Notes: generated from the sequence alone by a model not told the origin. Positions 16,076-24,607 are shown, counted from the stretch's first letter. The stretch: 34,860 bases of DNA from Lachnospiraceae bacterium (GCA_900768755.1 CAAGDV010000029.1:1-34860); one strand, 5' to 3'. Program-made: numbers and translations.

Positions 16076-16825
16076 ATGAAAGACTACACCTATATGCAAT
16101 TCATAAACCGTGAATACAGCCTGTCGCATCTTGCTTTTGACTATGAAATAAGCTTTTACGCTGCAGTAAAAGCCGGAAACATCAACGAAGTCCGTAAGCT
16201 TATGCTGCCTCTCGACCACAACAAGCTCGGGCATCTATCCGACAACCCCTTGCGCAACATGAAGTACCATCTTATAATCACCATCGCGATGGTCACCCGT
16301 TTCTGCATTGAAGGCGGGCTTGATCCTGAGTACGCTTACACCATCAGCGATTTCTACATCCAGAAGCTGGACAGGCTCACACAGATTCCCGATATTGTAA
16401 AACTGCATCAGGATGCGATATTTGATTTTACCGCCAAGATGAGCGAGGTCAAAAAACCCCGCACTCTTCCAAAGCCGGTTATCATGGTCATGGATTATGT
16501 GTACGACAACCTGCACAACCGTATAGACCTGGATTCAATGGCGGAGCACATTTCGCTAAGCAAGACCTACATGTGCAGTCTTTTTAAAAAACAGACCGGC
16601 ATCACCATCGGTCAGTACATTAAGAACAAAAAAATCGAGACCGCCCGGAATATGCTTCTCTCTTCCGACTACACCCCGGTTGGGGTAAGCAATTACCTCG
16701 GTTTTTCCTCCCACAGCCATTTCATCGCAACATTCAGAAGTGTCACCGGCATGACGCCAAAACAATTCTGCACTAACGCCTTCCACTCATGGCACGGAAA
16801 TGACATTGAAAAGAGCCTTCAATAA
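16076..16825 (+). CDS. AraC-family transcriptional regulator
   Basis: A 249-aa protein. I start at ATG 16076 (MKDYTYMQFINREYSL) because AAGGAG lies 9 nt upstream; ATGs at 16052 and 16067 lack a usable site. The C-terminal about 100 residues carry the two helix-turn-helix units (LDSMAEHISLSKTYMCSLFK and VGVSNYLGFSSHSHFIATFR, ending GMTPKQF). The N-terminal part is helical with no obvious cupin sugar-binding fold. It is transcribed divergently from the GH16-GH5 operon and is its likely regulator. Confidence 0.9.
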   Translation: MKDYTYMQFINREYSLSHLAFDYEISFYAAVKAGNINEVRKLMLPLDHNKLGHLSDNPLRNMKYHLIITIAMVTRFCIEGGLDPEYAYTISDFYIQKLDRLTQIPDIVKLHQDAIFDFTAKMSEVKKPRTLPKPVIMVMDYVYDNLHNRIDLDSMAEHISLSKTYMCSLFKKQTGITIGQYIKNKKIETARNMLLSSDYTPVGVSNYLGFSSHSHFIATFRSVTGMTPKQFCTNAFHSWHGNDIEKSLQ

Positions 16826-16871
16826 TGATATACTTTAAGAAACTCGGACATTAGAAAACGGAGACAATAAT

Positions 16872-17732
16872 ATGTGGATTGCAGACAATTGGAAAGATTA
16901 CGAGATACTGGACACCTCATGCGGCGAGAAACTGGAGCGCTGGGGCGATTATATACTGGTGCGCCCGGACCCCCAGGTAATATGGGATGTCGGGCACAAG
17001 AATCCCCGGTGGCATAAGCCGGACGGACATTACCACAGAAGCGCCAAAGGCGGCGGGGAGTGGGAGTTTTTTGACCTGCCCGACCAGTGGAGCATAAGCT
17101 ACAAAAGCCTTACCTTCAACCTGAAGCCATTTTCTTTTAAGCATACCGGGCTTTTTCCGGAGCAGGCGGTCAACTGGGACTGGTGCTCAGACCGCATAAG
17201 AAATGCGGGCCGTCCCGTCAAAATACTGAATCTTTTTGCATACACCGGCGGCGCGACTCTGGCGGCGGCTGCGGCGGGTGCTTCAGTCACCCATGTCGAT
17301 GCCTCCAAGGGCATGGTTGGCTGGGCGAAAGAGAACGCGGCCTCATCCGGGCTCTCCGAGGCTCCCATCCGCTGGCTTGTGGATGACTGCGTAAAATTTG
17401 TCGAGCGCGAGATTCGCCGCGGCAACCACTACGACGGAATAATAATGGACCCGCCTTCATACGGAAGAGGACCCAAAGGCGAGATATGGAAAATAGAGGA
17501 CGCCATCTATCCGCTTGTGCTCCTGTGCGAGCAGCTTCTCAGTGACAATCCTCTATTCTTCATAATCAATTCATATACAACAGGTCTGGCGCCGTCAGTG
17601 CTCACCTACATGCTCACCATGGCGCTCTGCGACAGACACGGCGGTGCGGTCGAGTCCGACGAGATTGGTCTCCCTGTTTCGGGAACATCCCTGGCACTCC
17701 CCTGCGGAGCAACAGGACGCTGGTTTACCTGA
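16872..17732 (+). CDS. Class I SAM-dependent methyltransferase, RlmI-like
   Basis: A 286-aa protein with the Rossmann methyltransferase core. Motif I is NLFAYTGGATLAAAAAGA (about residues 120-137), the acidic VTHVDASKGM strand follows, and the catalytic DPPSYGRGPKGEIWK starts at Asp193, as in the RlmI/COG1092 rRNA cytosine methyltransferase group. No PUA domain is obvious, so the target is uncertain. It follows the AraC gene by 46 nt with GGAGAC upstream. Its stop overlaps the end of the convergent M23-like gene by 8 bp. Confidence 0.85.
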   Translation: MWIADNWKDYEILDTSCGEKLERWGDYILVRPDPQVIWDVGHKNPRWHKPDGHYHRSAKGGGEWEFFDLPDQWSISYKSLTFNLKPFSFKHTGLFPEQAVNWDWCSDRIRNAGRPVKILNLFAYTGGATLAAAAAGASVTHVDASKGMVGWAKENAASSGLSEAPIRWLVDDCVKFVEREIRRGNHYDGIIMDPPSYGRGPKGEIWKIEDAIYPLVLLCEQLLSDNPLFFIINSYTTGLAPSVLTYMLTMALCDRHGGAVESDEIGLPVSGTSLALPCGATGRWFT

Positions 17733-18507
17733 TATAATTAAACGGGTCAACATACTCCCCGTCTTTTGTAACGGCAAAATACAGATTACTGCCCTCTTTT
17801 GTGAAGTACTTGGTAGGCTCTGCTATTTTGCCGATTTGCGTTCCCGCCATAACCTGGTCGGACACTCCTACAGCAAGCTCGCCAAGCTGACCGTAGATTA
17901 CCTTATAGCCGTTGCCGATTGAGATAACCATCGTGGTTCCGGTTATCCTGTCCACATACACATCCTCTACAACACCCGCAGCCGCGCTCTGCACAGCGGT
18001 GCCCACCGTAGCGGCAAAAATCACCGCGGGATTGCATTTGTACTGATCCAATGTGGGAAAATATATAGTATTATCCATATTGTAATTGAGAAGAATATCT
18101 CCCTCAACCGGGCGTATCATCTCGGAATCCTCAGAAAAGTTGTACACCGGCGCATTAACTTCTTTCGCAGTTTCCTGAATAACATCCGAAGCTTCCAAAG
18201 CATCAGTCGGATTTTCCACCGTAACGGAAGGTGCCTCAGTAACTTCTTCAGTAGGCAGCTCAACCACGTTTTTAGTCGGTCGTTCCACAGGTGTCGGAGC
18301 TTCTGTTTCATTGATTGAAGAAGACGGCACAATCGCAAGATTATCCGACGTGGGAGTGTTAAGGTCGATGTAGTTTTTTTTCTTCCCGGATGTTGTTTTG
18401 ACCACCGCAACGACGCAGATGACAAGGGCAACAACGATTGTAAGACTCGCGACAATCGAGAAAATTTTCTCGCCGTCGGTTTTTCTTTTATTTTTTCTAT
18501 TTACCAT
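17725..18507 (-). CDS. Membrane-anchored degenerate M23/LytM-domain protein
   Basis: A 260-aa protein with a cytoplasmic basic N-terminus, one membrane helix (about residues 15-37), a Thr/Pro/Glu-rich linker (about 50-110) and a C-terminal LytM fold (RPVEGDI, TLDQYKCNPAVIFAATVGTA, NGYKVIYGQLGELAVGVSDQ). The zinc ligands of active M23 peptidases appear lost: the first His-x3-Asp region reads CNPAVI and the HxH motif reads NLYF. This resembles SpoIIQ-type pseudo-peptidases, so a structural role in cell-envelope or sporulation assembly is plausible but unproven. It diverges from murI. Confidence 0.8.
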   Translation of the reverse strand: MVNRKNKRKTDGEKIFSIVASLTIVVALVICVVAVVKTTSGKKKNYIDLNTPTSDNLAIVPSSSINETEAPTPVERPTKNVVELPTEEVTEAPSVTVENPTDALEASDVIQETAKEVNAPVYNFSEDSEMIRPVEGDILLNYNMDNTIYFPTLDQYKCNPAVIFAATVGTAVQSAAAGVVEDVYVDRITGTTMVISIGNGYKVIYGQLGELAVGVSDQVMAGTQIGKIAEPTKYFTKEGSNLYFAVTKDGEYVDPFNYIR

Positions 18508-18555
18508 AATAGCCTCCTCTTTAATAGTCTGCTATTAGATTTACCGTTTTTTCGT

Positions 18556-18584
18556 ATTTTATTCATATTGCTAAAATAATGTAA
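18556..18584 (-). promoter_or_regulatory. Candidate promoter of the M23-like gene
   Basis: On the minus strand TTACAT (18584-18579), 17 nt and TAAAAT (18561-18556) form a possible promoter that overlaps the divergent murI promoter. The -35 match is moderate. Confidence 0.35.
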
Positions 18585-18596
18585 CTGGAGTAAAAT
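18568..18596 (+). promoter_or_regulatory. Candidate promoter of murI
   Basis: TTGCTA (18568-18573), a 17-nt spacer and TAAAAT (18591-18596) lie about 30 nt ahead of the murI start. It overlaps the opposing candidate promoter, so the two genes may interfere. Confidence 0.45.
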
Positions 18597-18625
18597 AAAA
18601 ACATAAAAAAATGAGAGGTTTCGAT

Positions 18626-19393
18626 ATGCCGGCGGATAACAGACCCATAGGAGTATTGGATTCCGGCGTCGGCGGAATCAGTGTGCTTAGAAAGCTTGTT
18701 TCCCTGATGCCCAATGAAAACTTCATATATTACGGAGACTCTGCCAACGCCCCGTACGGAACGCGAAGCACCGATGAAATATGCACCCTCACAAAGGCAA
18801 CGGTTGACGCGTTGTGCCGCATGGACTGCAAATGCATTGTCATCGCGTGCAACACCGCAACCACCGCGTGCGCGGATATTTTGAGGCAGCAGTATCCTGA
18901 CATTCCTATAATCGGAATAGAACCGGCGCTAAAGCCGGCGGCTCTCGCCCACCGCGGCGGCCGCATACTGGTGCTTGCCACCTCTGTCACTCTTCACGAG
19001 GCCAAATTCAATCGTCTCATGGCCGCATATAAGGATACTGCCGATATTAGTACCCTCGCGTGCCCGGGCATCGTGGAATATGTGGAACGCGGGATAACTG
19101 ACGGGCCTGAGCTCATTTCCTATCTGCAGAATCTGTTTTCGCCATATTTAAGCCCTGCTCCCGATGCGGTTGTTCTGGGCTGCACGCATTATCCTTTTGT
19201 ATCGCACGCCATACAGGCAGTTTTAGGAAGCAGCTGCGAGATATTTGACGGTGCGGACGGTGCTGCGCGCCAGACGCTCAACAGGCTTGTGAAGGAGGGG
19301 CTCACTGCCGATTCCTGCGCCGCCGGGACCGTGGTTTTCCACAACAGCCTTGAATCGGACATACCGCTTTCACGCCGACTGTTTTACATGTAG
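18626..19393 (+). CDS. murI: Glutamate racemase
   Basis: A 255-aa enzyme making D-glutamate for peptidoglycan. I use ATG 18626 (MPADNRPIGVLDSGVGGISV) because GAGAGG lies 7 nt upstream; an ATG at 18611 contains that site. The two catalytic cysteines are Cys75 (ACNTATTA) and Cys186 (GCTHYPF), with the N-terminal Asp12 and the GDSANAPYG motif. All family positions are intact. It is followed 44 nt later by a small membrane-protein gene. Confidence 0.96.
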   Translation: MPADNRPIGVLDSGVGGISVLRKLVSLMPNENFIYYGDSANAPYGTRSTDEICTLTKATVDALCRMDCKCIVIACNTATTACADILRQQYPDIPIIGIEPALKPAALAHRGGRILVLATSVTLHEAKFNRLMAAYKDTADISTLACPGIVEYVERGITDGPELISYLQNLFSPYLSPAPDAVVLGCTHYPFVSHAIQAVLGSSCEIFDGADGAARQTLNRLVKEGLTADSCAAGTVVFHNSLESDIPLSRRLFYM

Positions 19394-19437
19394 CGCAACG
19401 CGCCTTCATCCTGACATTTTTACACTAGGAGATTATA

Positions 19438-19704
19438 ATGGATATCTGGATTATTATACTCACAGCCCTTCTTTTTATCGCGCAGTTCGCCCTGTGCTTT
19501 CACCAGCTCAAAAAAGGAGCACCCGACGGACGGGTACTCCTTATTATTAATATCATATCTTTTGTCATCTGGCTTCCCCTGACGATACTTGAAGTCATGA
19601 CATCTATTGCCGCAATAAGAATCGCGTGGTTTGTTGTCACGATTATCTACATGGTATTCACGTTGTGGTATACCAATCGTCTGAGCAAAAGCTTCCGTCA
19701 GTAA
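19438..19704 (+). CDS. Small three-helix membrane protein, unknown
   Basis: An 88-aa protein with AGGAG 8 nt upstream of ATG. Three hydrophobic segments are visible (about residues 3-20, 33-50, 57-78) with short basic loops and a charged C-terminus (NRLSKSFRQ). I do not recognise the family. The loop KKGAPDGR is encoded by a strong inverted repeat that also forms the terminator of the opposing ilvBN transcript. The stop codon directly abuts the ilvN stop, with no intergenic base. Confidence 0.6.
   Translation: MDIWIIILTALLFIAQFALCFHQLKKGAPDGRVLLIINIISFVIWLPLTILEVMTSIAAIRIAWFVVTIIYMVFTLWYTNRLSKSFRQ
19510..19542 (-). terminator. Intrinsic terminator of the ileS-ilvN transcript, inside the opposing small gene
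   Basis: On the minus strand AAGGAG-T-ACCCG (19542-19531) pairs with CGGGT-G-CTCCTT (19525-19514) around a 5-nt loop. It runs directly into a run of six T, a classic Rho-independent terminator about 165 nt beyond the ilvN stop. On the plus strand the same hairpin is followed by a weaker TTATTATTAA tract. Confidence 0.75.
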
Positions 19705-20208
19705 TTAACGGTCCGAATAGCTTACCGCTTCAATTGCAACAGCTCCGCCTCTTACGACCTCAAGCCTGTAGCCGAAGGTGTCCTTAAGAAGCTTAAGGAG
19801 GCTGTTGTTTTTGTCCTCAGTCTGCGTACATTCCAAAAGAACCGTATTCTTGTTGTAATCCGCCACACTGACTTTGTAGACCTCGGCAATCCTGAAAGCC
19901 TCGGTTTTGTCCTTCTCCGTACAGCTGTTTATCTTGACAAACATAAGCTCCTTCATGCGCACGGGCACGTCGGTTATATCCATAACCTTGATAACCTCAA
20001 CGCTTCGTTGGAGCTGCTTTTTAATCTGCTCAAAAGTCTTATCGTCGCTTGTCACGCCTATTGTCATTCGTGACATTGAAGGGTCCTCGGTCACGCCGAC
20101 GGTGAGGGTGTCGATATTATATGATTTTCCGGAAAACAATCCTGAAATTCTTGCCAAAACACCGATTTCATTTTCTACGTATATCGAAATCCATCTTTTT
20201 TTCTGCAT
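19705..20208 (-). CDS. ilvN: Acetolactate synthase regulatory (small) subunit
   Basis: A 167-aa subunit. The start is ATG 20208-20206 (MQKKRWISIYVENEIGVLAR) with AGGAGGT upstream; upstream in-frame codons overlap the end of ilvB. The N-terminal ACT domain (about residues 4-75) binds branched-chain amino acids and mediates valine feedback. The C-terminal domain (about 80-160) activates the catalytic subunit. Only 13 nt separate it from ilvB. Confidence 0.93.
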   Translation of the reverse strand: MQKKRWISIYVENEIGVLARISGLFSGKSYNIDTLTVGVTEDPSMSRMTIGVTSDDKTFEQIKKQLQRSVEVIKVMDITDVPVRMKELMFVKINSCTEKDKTEAFRIAEVYKVSVADYNKNTVLLECTQTEDKNNSLLKLLKDTFGYRLEVVRGGAVAIEAVSYSDR

Positions 20209-20221
20209 ATCTGAGCACCTC

Positions 20222-21949
20222 CTAACCGAACAACATATCTGTGAGGGCCTTACCGCCCGGAACCATCGGGTACACATCATAATCACAGTCTATACAAAAT
20301 TCAATAATGGTGGGCCTGTTTGTGTTGGAGATTGCAGTCTTAAACGCTTCGTCTATCTCTTCTTCGGAAGTAACTCTTATTCCGCATGCTCCGTAGCTCT
20401 CGGCGAGCTTCACAAAGTCCGGAGAATATTTTCCGCCGGTGCAGGTTCCGTCCTTTACGCACTGCCTGCCGCAGCTTCTGGAATATCGGAGACATGTGCT
20501 GGCATAACGCTTGTTATAAAACATCTTCTGCATCTGCTTAACGTTTCCGAGATATGTATTGTTGAATATACACATGATAACGGGAAGCTCAAGCCCAACC
20601 GCAGTGGCAAGCTCCTGAATGTTCATCTGCGCTCCGCCGTCGCCGCTTATGCACACAACAGGCATGCCCGGGTGCGAAACCGCCGCTCCGATTGCGGACG
20701 GAAGTCCGAAGCCCATGGTGCCGAGTCCGCCGGAAGTGATAAACTGTCTTTTGCCGTTCATCTCAAGATACTGCGTCGTCCACAGCTGGTTCTGTCCGAC
20801 ATCGGTTGTGACAATCGAATCCGGAAGGAGCCTGTTAACCGCGCCGATAATCTTTTCGGGAGTCATACCCTCATAATTCTGCATTGTGATGGGTCTCTCC
20901 TTCTTCCACTGCTCGATTGCCGAAAGCCAGCTGTCATTTTTTAACTTGGAAGCGTGCTCAAGCATCTCCTCAATTGCGGTTTTGGCGTCAGCCACGATGG
21001 GCACGTTAACCACAATATTTCTCGAAATCGACGCTGTATCAATATCAACATGTATTATTTTGGCATTAGGGGCAAATTCTTCAATCTTGCCGGTTATCCG
21101 GTCGCTGAAACGGACACCGATTGCGAACAGAACATCGCACTCGGAAATCGCTTTGTTGGACGCATAGTTGCCGTACATTCCTATGTTGCCCACATACAAA
21201 GGATGATTGGTCGGCACGGCTCCTTTTCCCATAATTGTAGTGATTACGGGGATGTTCATGGCCTCGCAAAGCTTGGTCATCGCCTCGCCTGCACCGGAGA
21301 TTTTGACGCCTCCGCCGCACAGAAATACAGGCTTTTTCGCCTCCTTAAGCATGGTCATCGCTTTTTTGAGCTGTCCTATGTGGACTCCGCTGCTGGGTTT
21401 GTAGCCTCTGATTGAGATGGTCTCGGGGTATTCCGAATCGCCTAACGCTGTCTGGATATCCTTCGGAATATCAACCACAACCGGTCCCGGCTTGCCCGTT
21501 CTTGCAACGTAAAAAGCCTTCTTGATAATGGTCGCAAGGTCCTTTCTGTCCCTTACCGTAACAGCATATTTGCAGATATTTCTGGTAACTCCGACGATAT
21601 CAACTTCCTGAAAAGCATCGTTTCCGATAAGGTCTCTTGAAACCTGACCGGTAAAACATACCAACGGAACGCTGTCAAAATTAGCGTCTGCAATTCCGGT
21701 AACAAGGTTCGTCGCACCCGGACCGCTGGTTACAAGGCATACTCCCACCTTTCCGGTTGAGCGTGCATAACCCTCCGCCGCATGTGCCAGAGCCTGCTCG
21801 TGGCGCGGAAGGATTACATCTATGTCATCCGCATCGTAAAGCGCATCAAAAAGGTCGATGGCCATTCCTCCGGGATAACCCCATACGGTGTCAACGCCCT
21901 CTGCTCTAAGGGCTTTTACAAATAATTCTGTTCCTTTAATCTTGTCCAT
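20222..21949 (-). CDS. ilvB: Acetolactate synthase catalytic (large) subunit
   Basis: A 575-aa thiamine-diphosphate enzyme, first step of valine/leucine and isoleucine synthesis. Glu51 (PRHEQALAHAAEGYAR) activates ThDP, and the ThDP motif begins GDGGAQMNIQELATA. FAD-binding central and C-terminal domains look complete. An unusual insert after FYNKRYAST carries Cys486, Cys493, Cys497 and Cys503. The ribosome binding site overlaps the stop codon of the preceding 59-aa gene, tying it to that transcript. Confidence 0.95.
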   Translation of the reverse strand: MDKIKGTELFVKALRAEGVDTVWGYPGGMAIDLFDALYDADDIDVILPRHEQALAHAAEGYARSTGKVGVCLVTSGPGATNLVTGIADANFDSVPLVCFTGQVSRDLIGNDAFQEVDIVGVTRNICKYAVTVRDRKDLATIIKKAFYVARTGKPGPVVVDIPKDIQTALGDSEYPETISIRGYKPSSGVHIGQLKKAMTMLKEAKKPVFLCGGGVKISGAGEAMTKLCEAMNIPVITTIMGKGAVPTNHPLYVGNIGMYGNYASNKAISECDVLFAIGVRFSDRITGKIEEFAPNAKIIHVDIDTASISRNIVVNVPIVADAKTAIEEMLEHASKLKNDSWLSAIEQWKKERPITMQNYEGMTPEKIIGAVNRLLPDSIVTTDVGQNQLWTTQYLEMNGKRQFITSGGLGTMGFGLPSAIGAAVSHPGMPVVCISGDGGAQMNIQELATAVGLELPVIMCIFNNTYLGNVKQMQKMFYNKRYASTCLRYSRSCGRQCVKDGTCTGGKYSPDFVKLAESYGACGIRVTSEEEIDEAFKTAISNTNRPTIIEFCIDCDYDVYPMVPGGKALTDMLFG

Positions 21950-21960
21950 CAGGCAGCCTC

Positions 21961-22140
21961 CTACATCTGTTTGCGAACAATTTTATACTCATCATTTAAC
22001 TGAAAATACGGGCATTCCTTAACCTGTCCCGACACGAAATTGTACATCTCATCCTCATCGAGACTCATTGAGCAAAAATAGCATTCTTCCTCGTCATCGT
22101 ACTCGTAATATCCGCACATTTCACAGTTATCCATACTCAT
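21961..22140 (-). CDS. Small Cys- and acid-rich protein, DUF6472-like
   Basis: A 59-aa frame (MSMDNCEMCGYYEYDDEEEC at the start, KIVRKQM at the end). It has CEMC and CYFC pairs plus a later Cys, suggesting a small zinc-binding fold, and many acidic residues. It resembles the DUF6472 family of Lachnospiraceae from memory. Its ATG overlaps the glgP stop (ATGA), and its stop codon overlaps the ilvB ribosome binding site, so it is translationally embedded in the operon. Function unknown. Confidence 0.8.
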   Translation of the reverse strand: MSMDNCEMCGYYEYDDEEECYFCSMSLDEDEMYNFVSGQVKECPYFQLNDEYKIVRKQM

Positions 22141-24587
22141 AACGTAACCTTAACCTTTTCAAGATGCCATATATCCTGAACATACTCTTCAATCGTTCTG
22201 TCAGAAGAGAATTTGCCGCTGCATGCAGTGTTAAGTATTGCCGAGCGCGCCCAGCCCTCGCTGTCTGAATACTTTTTCTCAATCTCTCTCTGAGCGTTGG
22301 CGTAAGACTCAAAATCCTTGAGAATAAAATATACATCCGGTCTTTTGTCGTAGAGGAGAGAATTGTAAATCTCCCTGAAAAGCTCAGGATCCGCCGGTGA
22401 GTAGAAGCCGTTAATAAGCTGCATGAGCACCTGTCTGATTTCCTGGTTGTTGTTGAAAATATCCTGCGGATTATATCCGCCCTCGTTCTGGTATCTGATT
22501 ACCTCATCAGCGGTAAGGCCGAAGATAACCGCATTCTCCTCACCAACCTCCTTGACAATCTCAACATTGGCGCCGTCCATTGTACCGAGCGTCATGGCAC
22601 CGTTTAACATGAACTTCATGTTACCTGTTCCGGAAGCCTCCTTACTTGCAGTTGAAATCTGCTCGCTCACATCAGCAGCCGCAAAAATCATCTCGGCGTT
22701 GGATACGCGGTAGTTCTCAATAAATACAACTTTTATTTTGTCGTTTATGGACTTATCGTTGTTGATTACGTCCGCAACGCTGTTGATAAGCTTAATTGTA
22801 AGCTTTGCGCGGCGGTATCCGGCTGCCGCCTTTGCGCCGAAAATAAATGTTCTCGGAATCATCTCCATATCCGGGTTGGCTTTAAGCTTATTGTAAAGAT
22901 ACATAACGTGGAGAATGTTGAGAAGCTGTCTCTTATACTCATGGAGACGCTTAACCTGAACATCAAAAATAGATCTCGGGTCAACATCAATTCCGTTATG
23001 CTCTTTGATGTACGCCGCAAGTCTTAACTTGTTCTGGTACTTTATCTGCATAAACTCGTGACGGCTTAATTCATCATCCGCATAAATGGCGAGCTTACCG
23101 ATATGCGAAAGGTCTGTAATCCACTCATCACCAATTTTTCTTGTAACCCAGTCGGCAAGAAGCGGGTTGCCGTGAAGAAGGAATCTTCTCTGTGTGATTC
23201 CGTTGGTCTTGTTGTTGAACTTCTCAGGCATCATCTCATAGAAATCCTTAAGCTCCTGCTTTTTAAGAATCTCCGTGTGAAGAGCGGCAACGCCGTTTAC
23301 TGAGAAACCGGCAACAATGGCAAGATTAGCCATCTTGACCTGTCCGTCATAGATAACCGCCATCTTCGCAATTTTGTTCTGGTTGCCCGGATATCTTTTC
23401 TTGACTTCCTCAACAAAACGTCTGTTAATCTCCTCAACAATCTGATAAATTCTCGGAAGAAGTCTTGAGAAAAGTTCAATAGGCCATTTCTCCAAAGCCT
23501 CCGCCATAATTGTGTGGTTGGTGTATGCGCATGACTTTGTGGTTACATCCCACGCCTCGTCCCATGTGAGTTTCTCCTCATCCATGAGGATTCTCATAAG
23601 CTCCGCAACCGTGACGGTCGGATGTGTATCGTTAAGCTGGAAAACAACCTTCTCATAAAGCTTTCTTACATCATCGTGCCTCTCTTTGTATTTTGCCACT
23701 GCCCTCTGAACGCTTGCAGATACAAAAAAGTACTGTTGCTTAAGGCGAAGCTCTTTGCCCGCATAATGGTCGTCGCAGGGATAAAGCACCTCACAAATTG
23801 TTTTGGCGAGATTCTCCTGCTCAACTGCCTTCTGATAATCTCCCTTGTCAAAAGAACTGAGATTGAACTGCTGAATAGGCTCAGCATCCCAGATTCTTAA
23901 AGTATTGACAATGTTGTTGCCGTATCCGACAACAGGAAGGTCGTAAGGCACGGCGCGAACGCACTGATATCCCTCCTGAACATAATGGTCGCGGCCGGAC
24001 TCATCAATATAGCTTCTGACATATCCTCCGAATCTTACTTCAACCGCATACTCAGGTCTCTTTACCTCAAAAGGATTGCCGTCCCGAAGCCACTCATCCG
24101 GAACCTCAATCTGATAACCATTCTCAATCTTCTGTGCAAACATTCCGTATCTGTAACGGATTCCGCAGCCATAAGCAGGATATCCGAGTGTTGAAAGGGA
24201 ATCCAAAAAACATGCCGCCAGTCTTCCGAGTCCGCCATTACCCAAAGCCGCATCCGGCTCCTGATCCTCAATAACATTAAGGTCAAATCCGAGCTCCGCG
24301 AGAGCTTCCCTGACCTCATTGTAGCAGGTAAGGTTAATCATGCTGTTTCCGAGCGCTCTTCCCATAAGAAACTCCATGGACATATAGTATACAACCTTTG
24401 CGTCCTGCTTCTCAAACTCCTTATGTGACGTAATCCATCTGTCGATAACATAGTCTTTAACAGTGTATGCAACCGCCTGGAACACCTGCTGCTTGCTTGC
24501 CTCGTCGATTGTCTTTCTGTACATGTTTTTGACATTTGTGACAACCTGTTTTTTAAACTCTTCCTTGTCGAATTCCATCTTTTCCAT
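22137..24587 (-). CDS. glgP: Glycogen/maltodextrin phosphorylase
   Basis: An 816-aa GT35 phosphorylase releasing glucose-1-phosphate from alpha-1,4-glucans. The PLP-binding motif EASGTGNMKFMLNGA places the Schiff-base lysine at Lys658. NDTHPTVTVAELMRIL, GNGGLGRLAACFLDSL and VKRLHEYKRQLLN are family signatures. Start is ATG 24587-24585 with AGGAGGA upstream. It lies only 20 nt after ileS with no visible promoter or terminator between, so it is probably under the same T-box. Confidence 0.95.
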   Translation of the reverse strand: MEKMEFDKEEFKKQVVTNVKNMYRKTIDEASKQQVFQAVAYTVKDYVIDRWITSHKEFEKQDAKVVYYMSMEFLMGRALGNSMINLTCYNEVREALAELGFDLNVIEDQEPDAALGNGGLGRLAACFLDSLSTLGYPAYGCGIRYRYGMFAQKIENGYQIEVPDEWLRDGNPFEVKRPEYAVEVRFGGYVRSYIDESGRDHYVQEGYQCVRAVPYDLPVVGYGNNIVNTLRIWDAEPIQQFNLSSFDKGDYQKAVEQENLAKTICEVLYPCDDHYAGKELRLKQQYFFVSASVQRAVAKYKERHDDVRKLYEKVVFQLNDTHPTVTVAELMRILMDEEKLTWDEAWDVTTKSCAYTNHTIMAEALEKWPIELFSRLLPRIYQIVEEINRRFVEEVKKRYPGNQNKIAKMAVIYDGQVKMANLAIVAGFSVNGVAALHTEILKKQELKDFYEMMPEKFNNKTNGITQRRFLLHGNPLLADWVTRKIGDEWITDLSHIGKLAIYADDELSRHEFMQIKYQNKLRLAAYIKEHNGIDVDPRSIFDVQVKRLHEYKRQLLNILHVMYLYNKLKANPDMEMIPRTFIFGAKAAAGYRRAKLTIKLINSVADVINNDKSINDKIKVVFIENYRVSNAEMIFAAADVSEQISTASKEASGTGNMKFMLNGAMTLGTMDGANVEIVKEVGEENAVIFGLTADEVIRYQNEGGYNPQDIFNNNQEIRQVLMQLINGFYSPADPELFREIYNSLLYDKRPDVYFILKDFESYANAQREIEKKYSDSEGWARSAILNTACSGKFSSDRTIEEYVQDIWHLEKVKVTL

Positions 24588-24607
24588 CAAATCTTCCTCC
24601 TATGCGA

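Noticed and set aside
16076..16525. N-terminal cupin (arabinose-binding type) in the AraC regulator
   Set aside because: The N-terminal part is mainly helical with no glycine-rich beta pattern of a cupin.
17725..18507. Active M23 endopeptidase
   Set aside because: The metal-binding His and Asp positions are replaced, so catalytic activity is unlikely.
19907..20944. Long open frame (345 codons) on the plus strand opposite ilvN-ilvB
   Set aside because: It lies wholly opposite two clear enzyme genes, has no ribosome binding site and its translation shows no family or ordered hydrophobic pattern. It is an antisense shadow.
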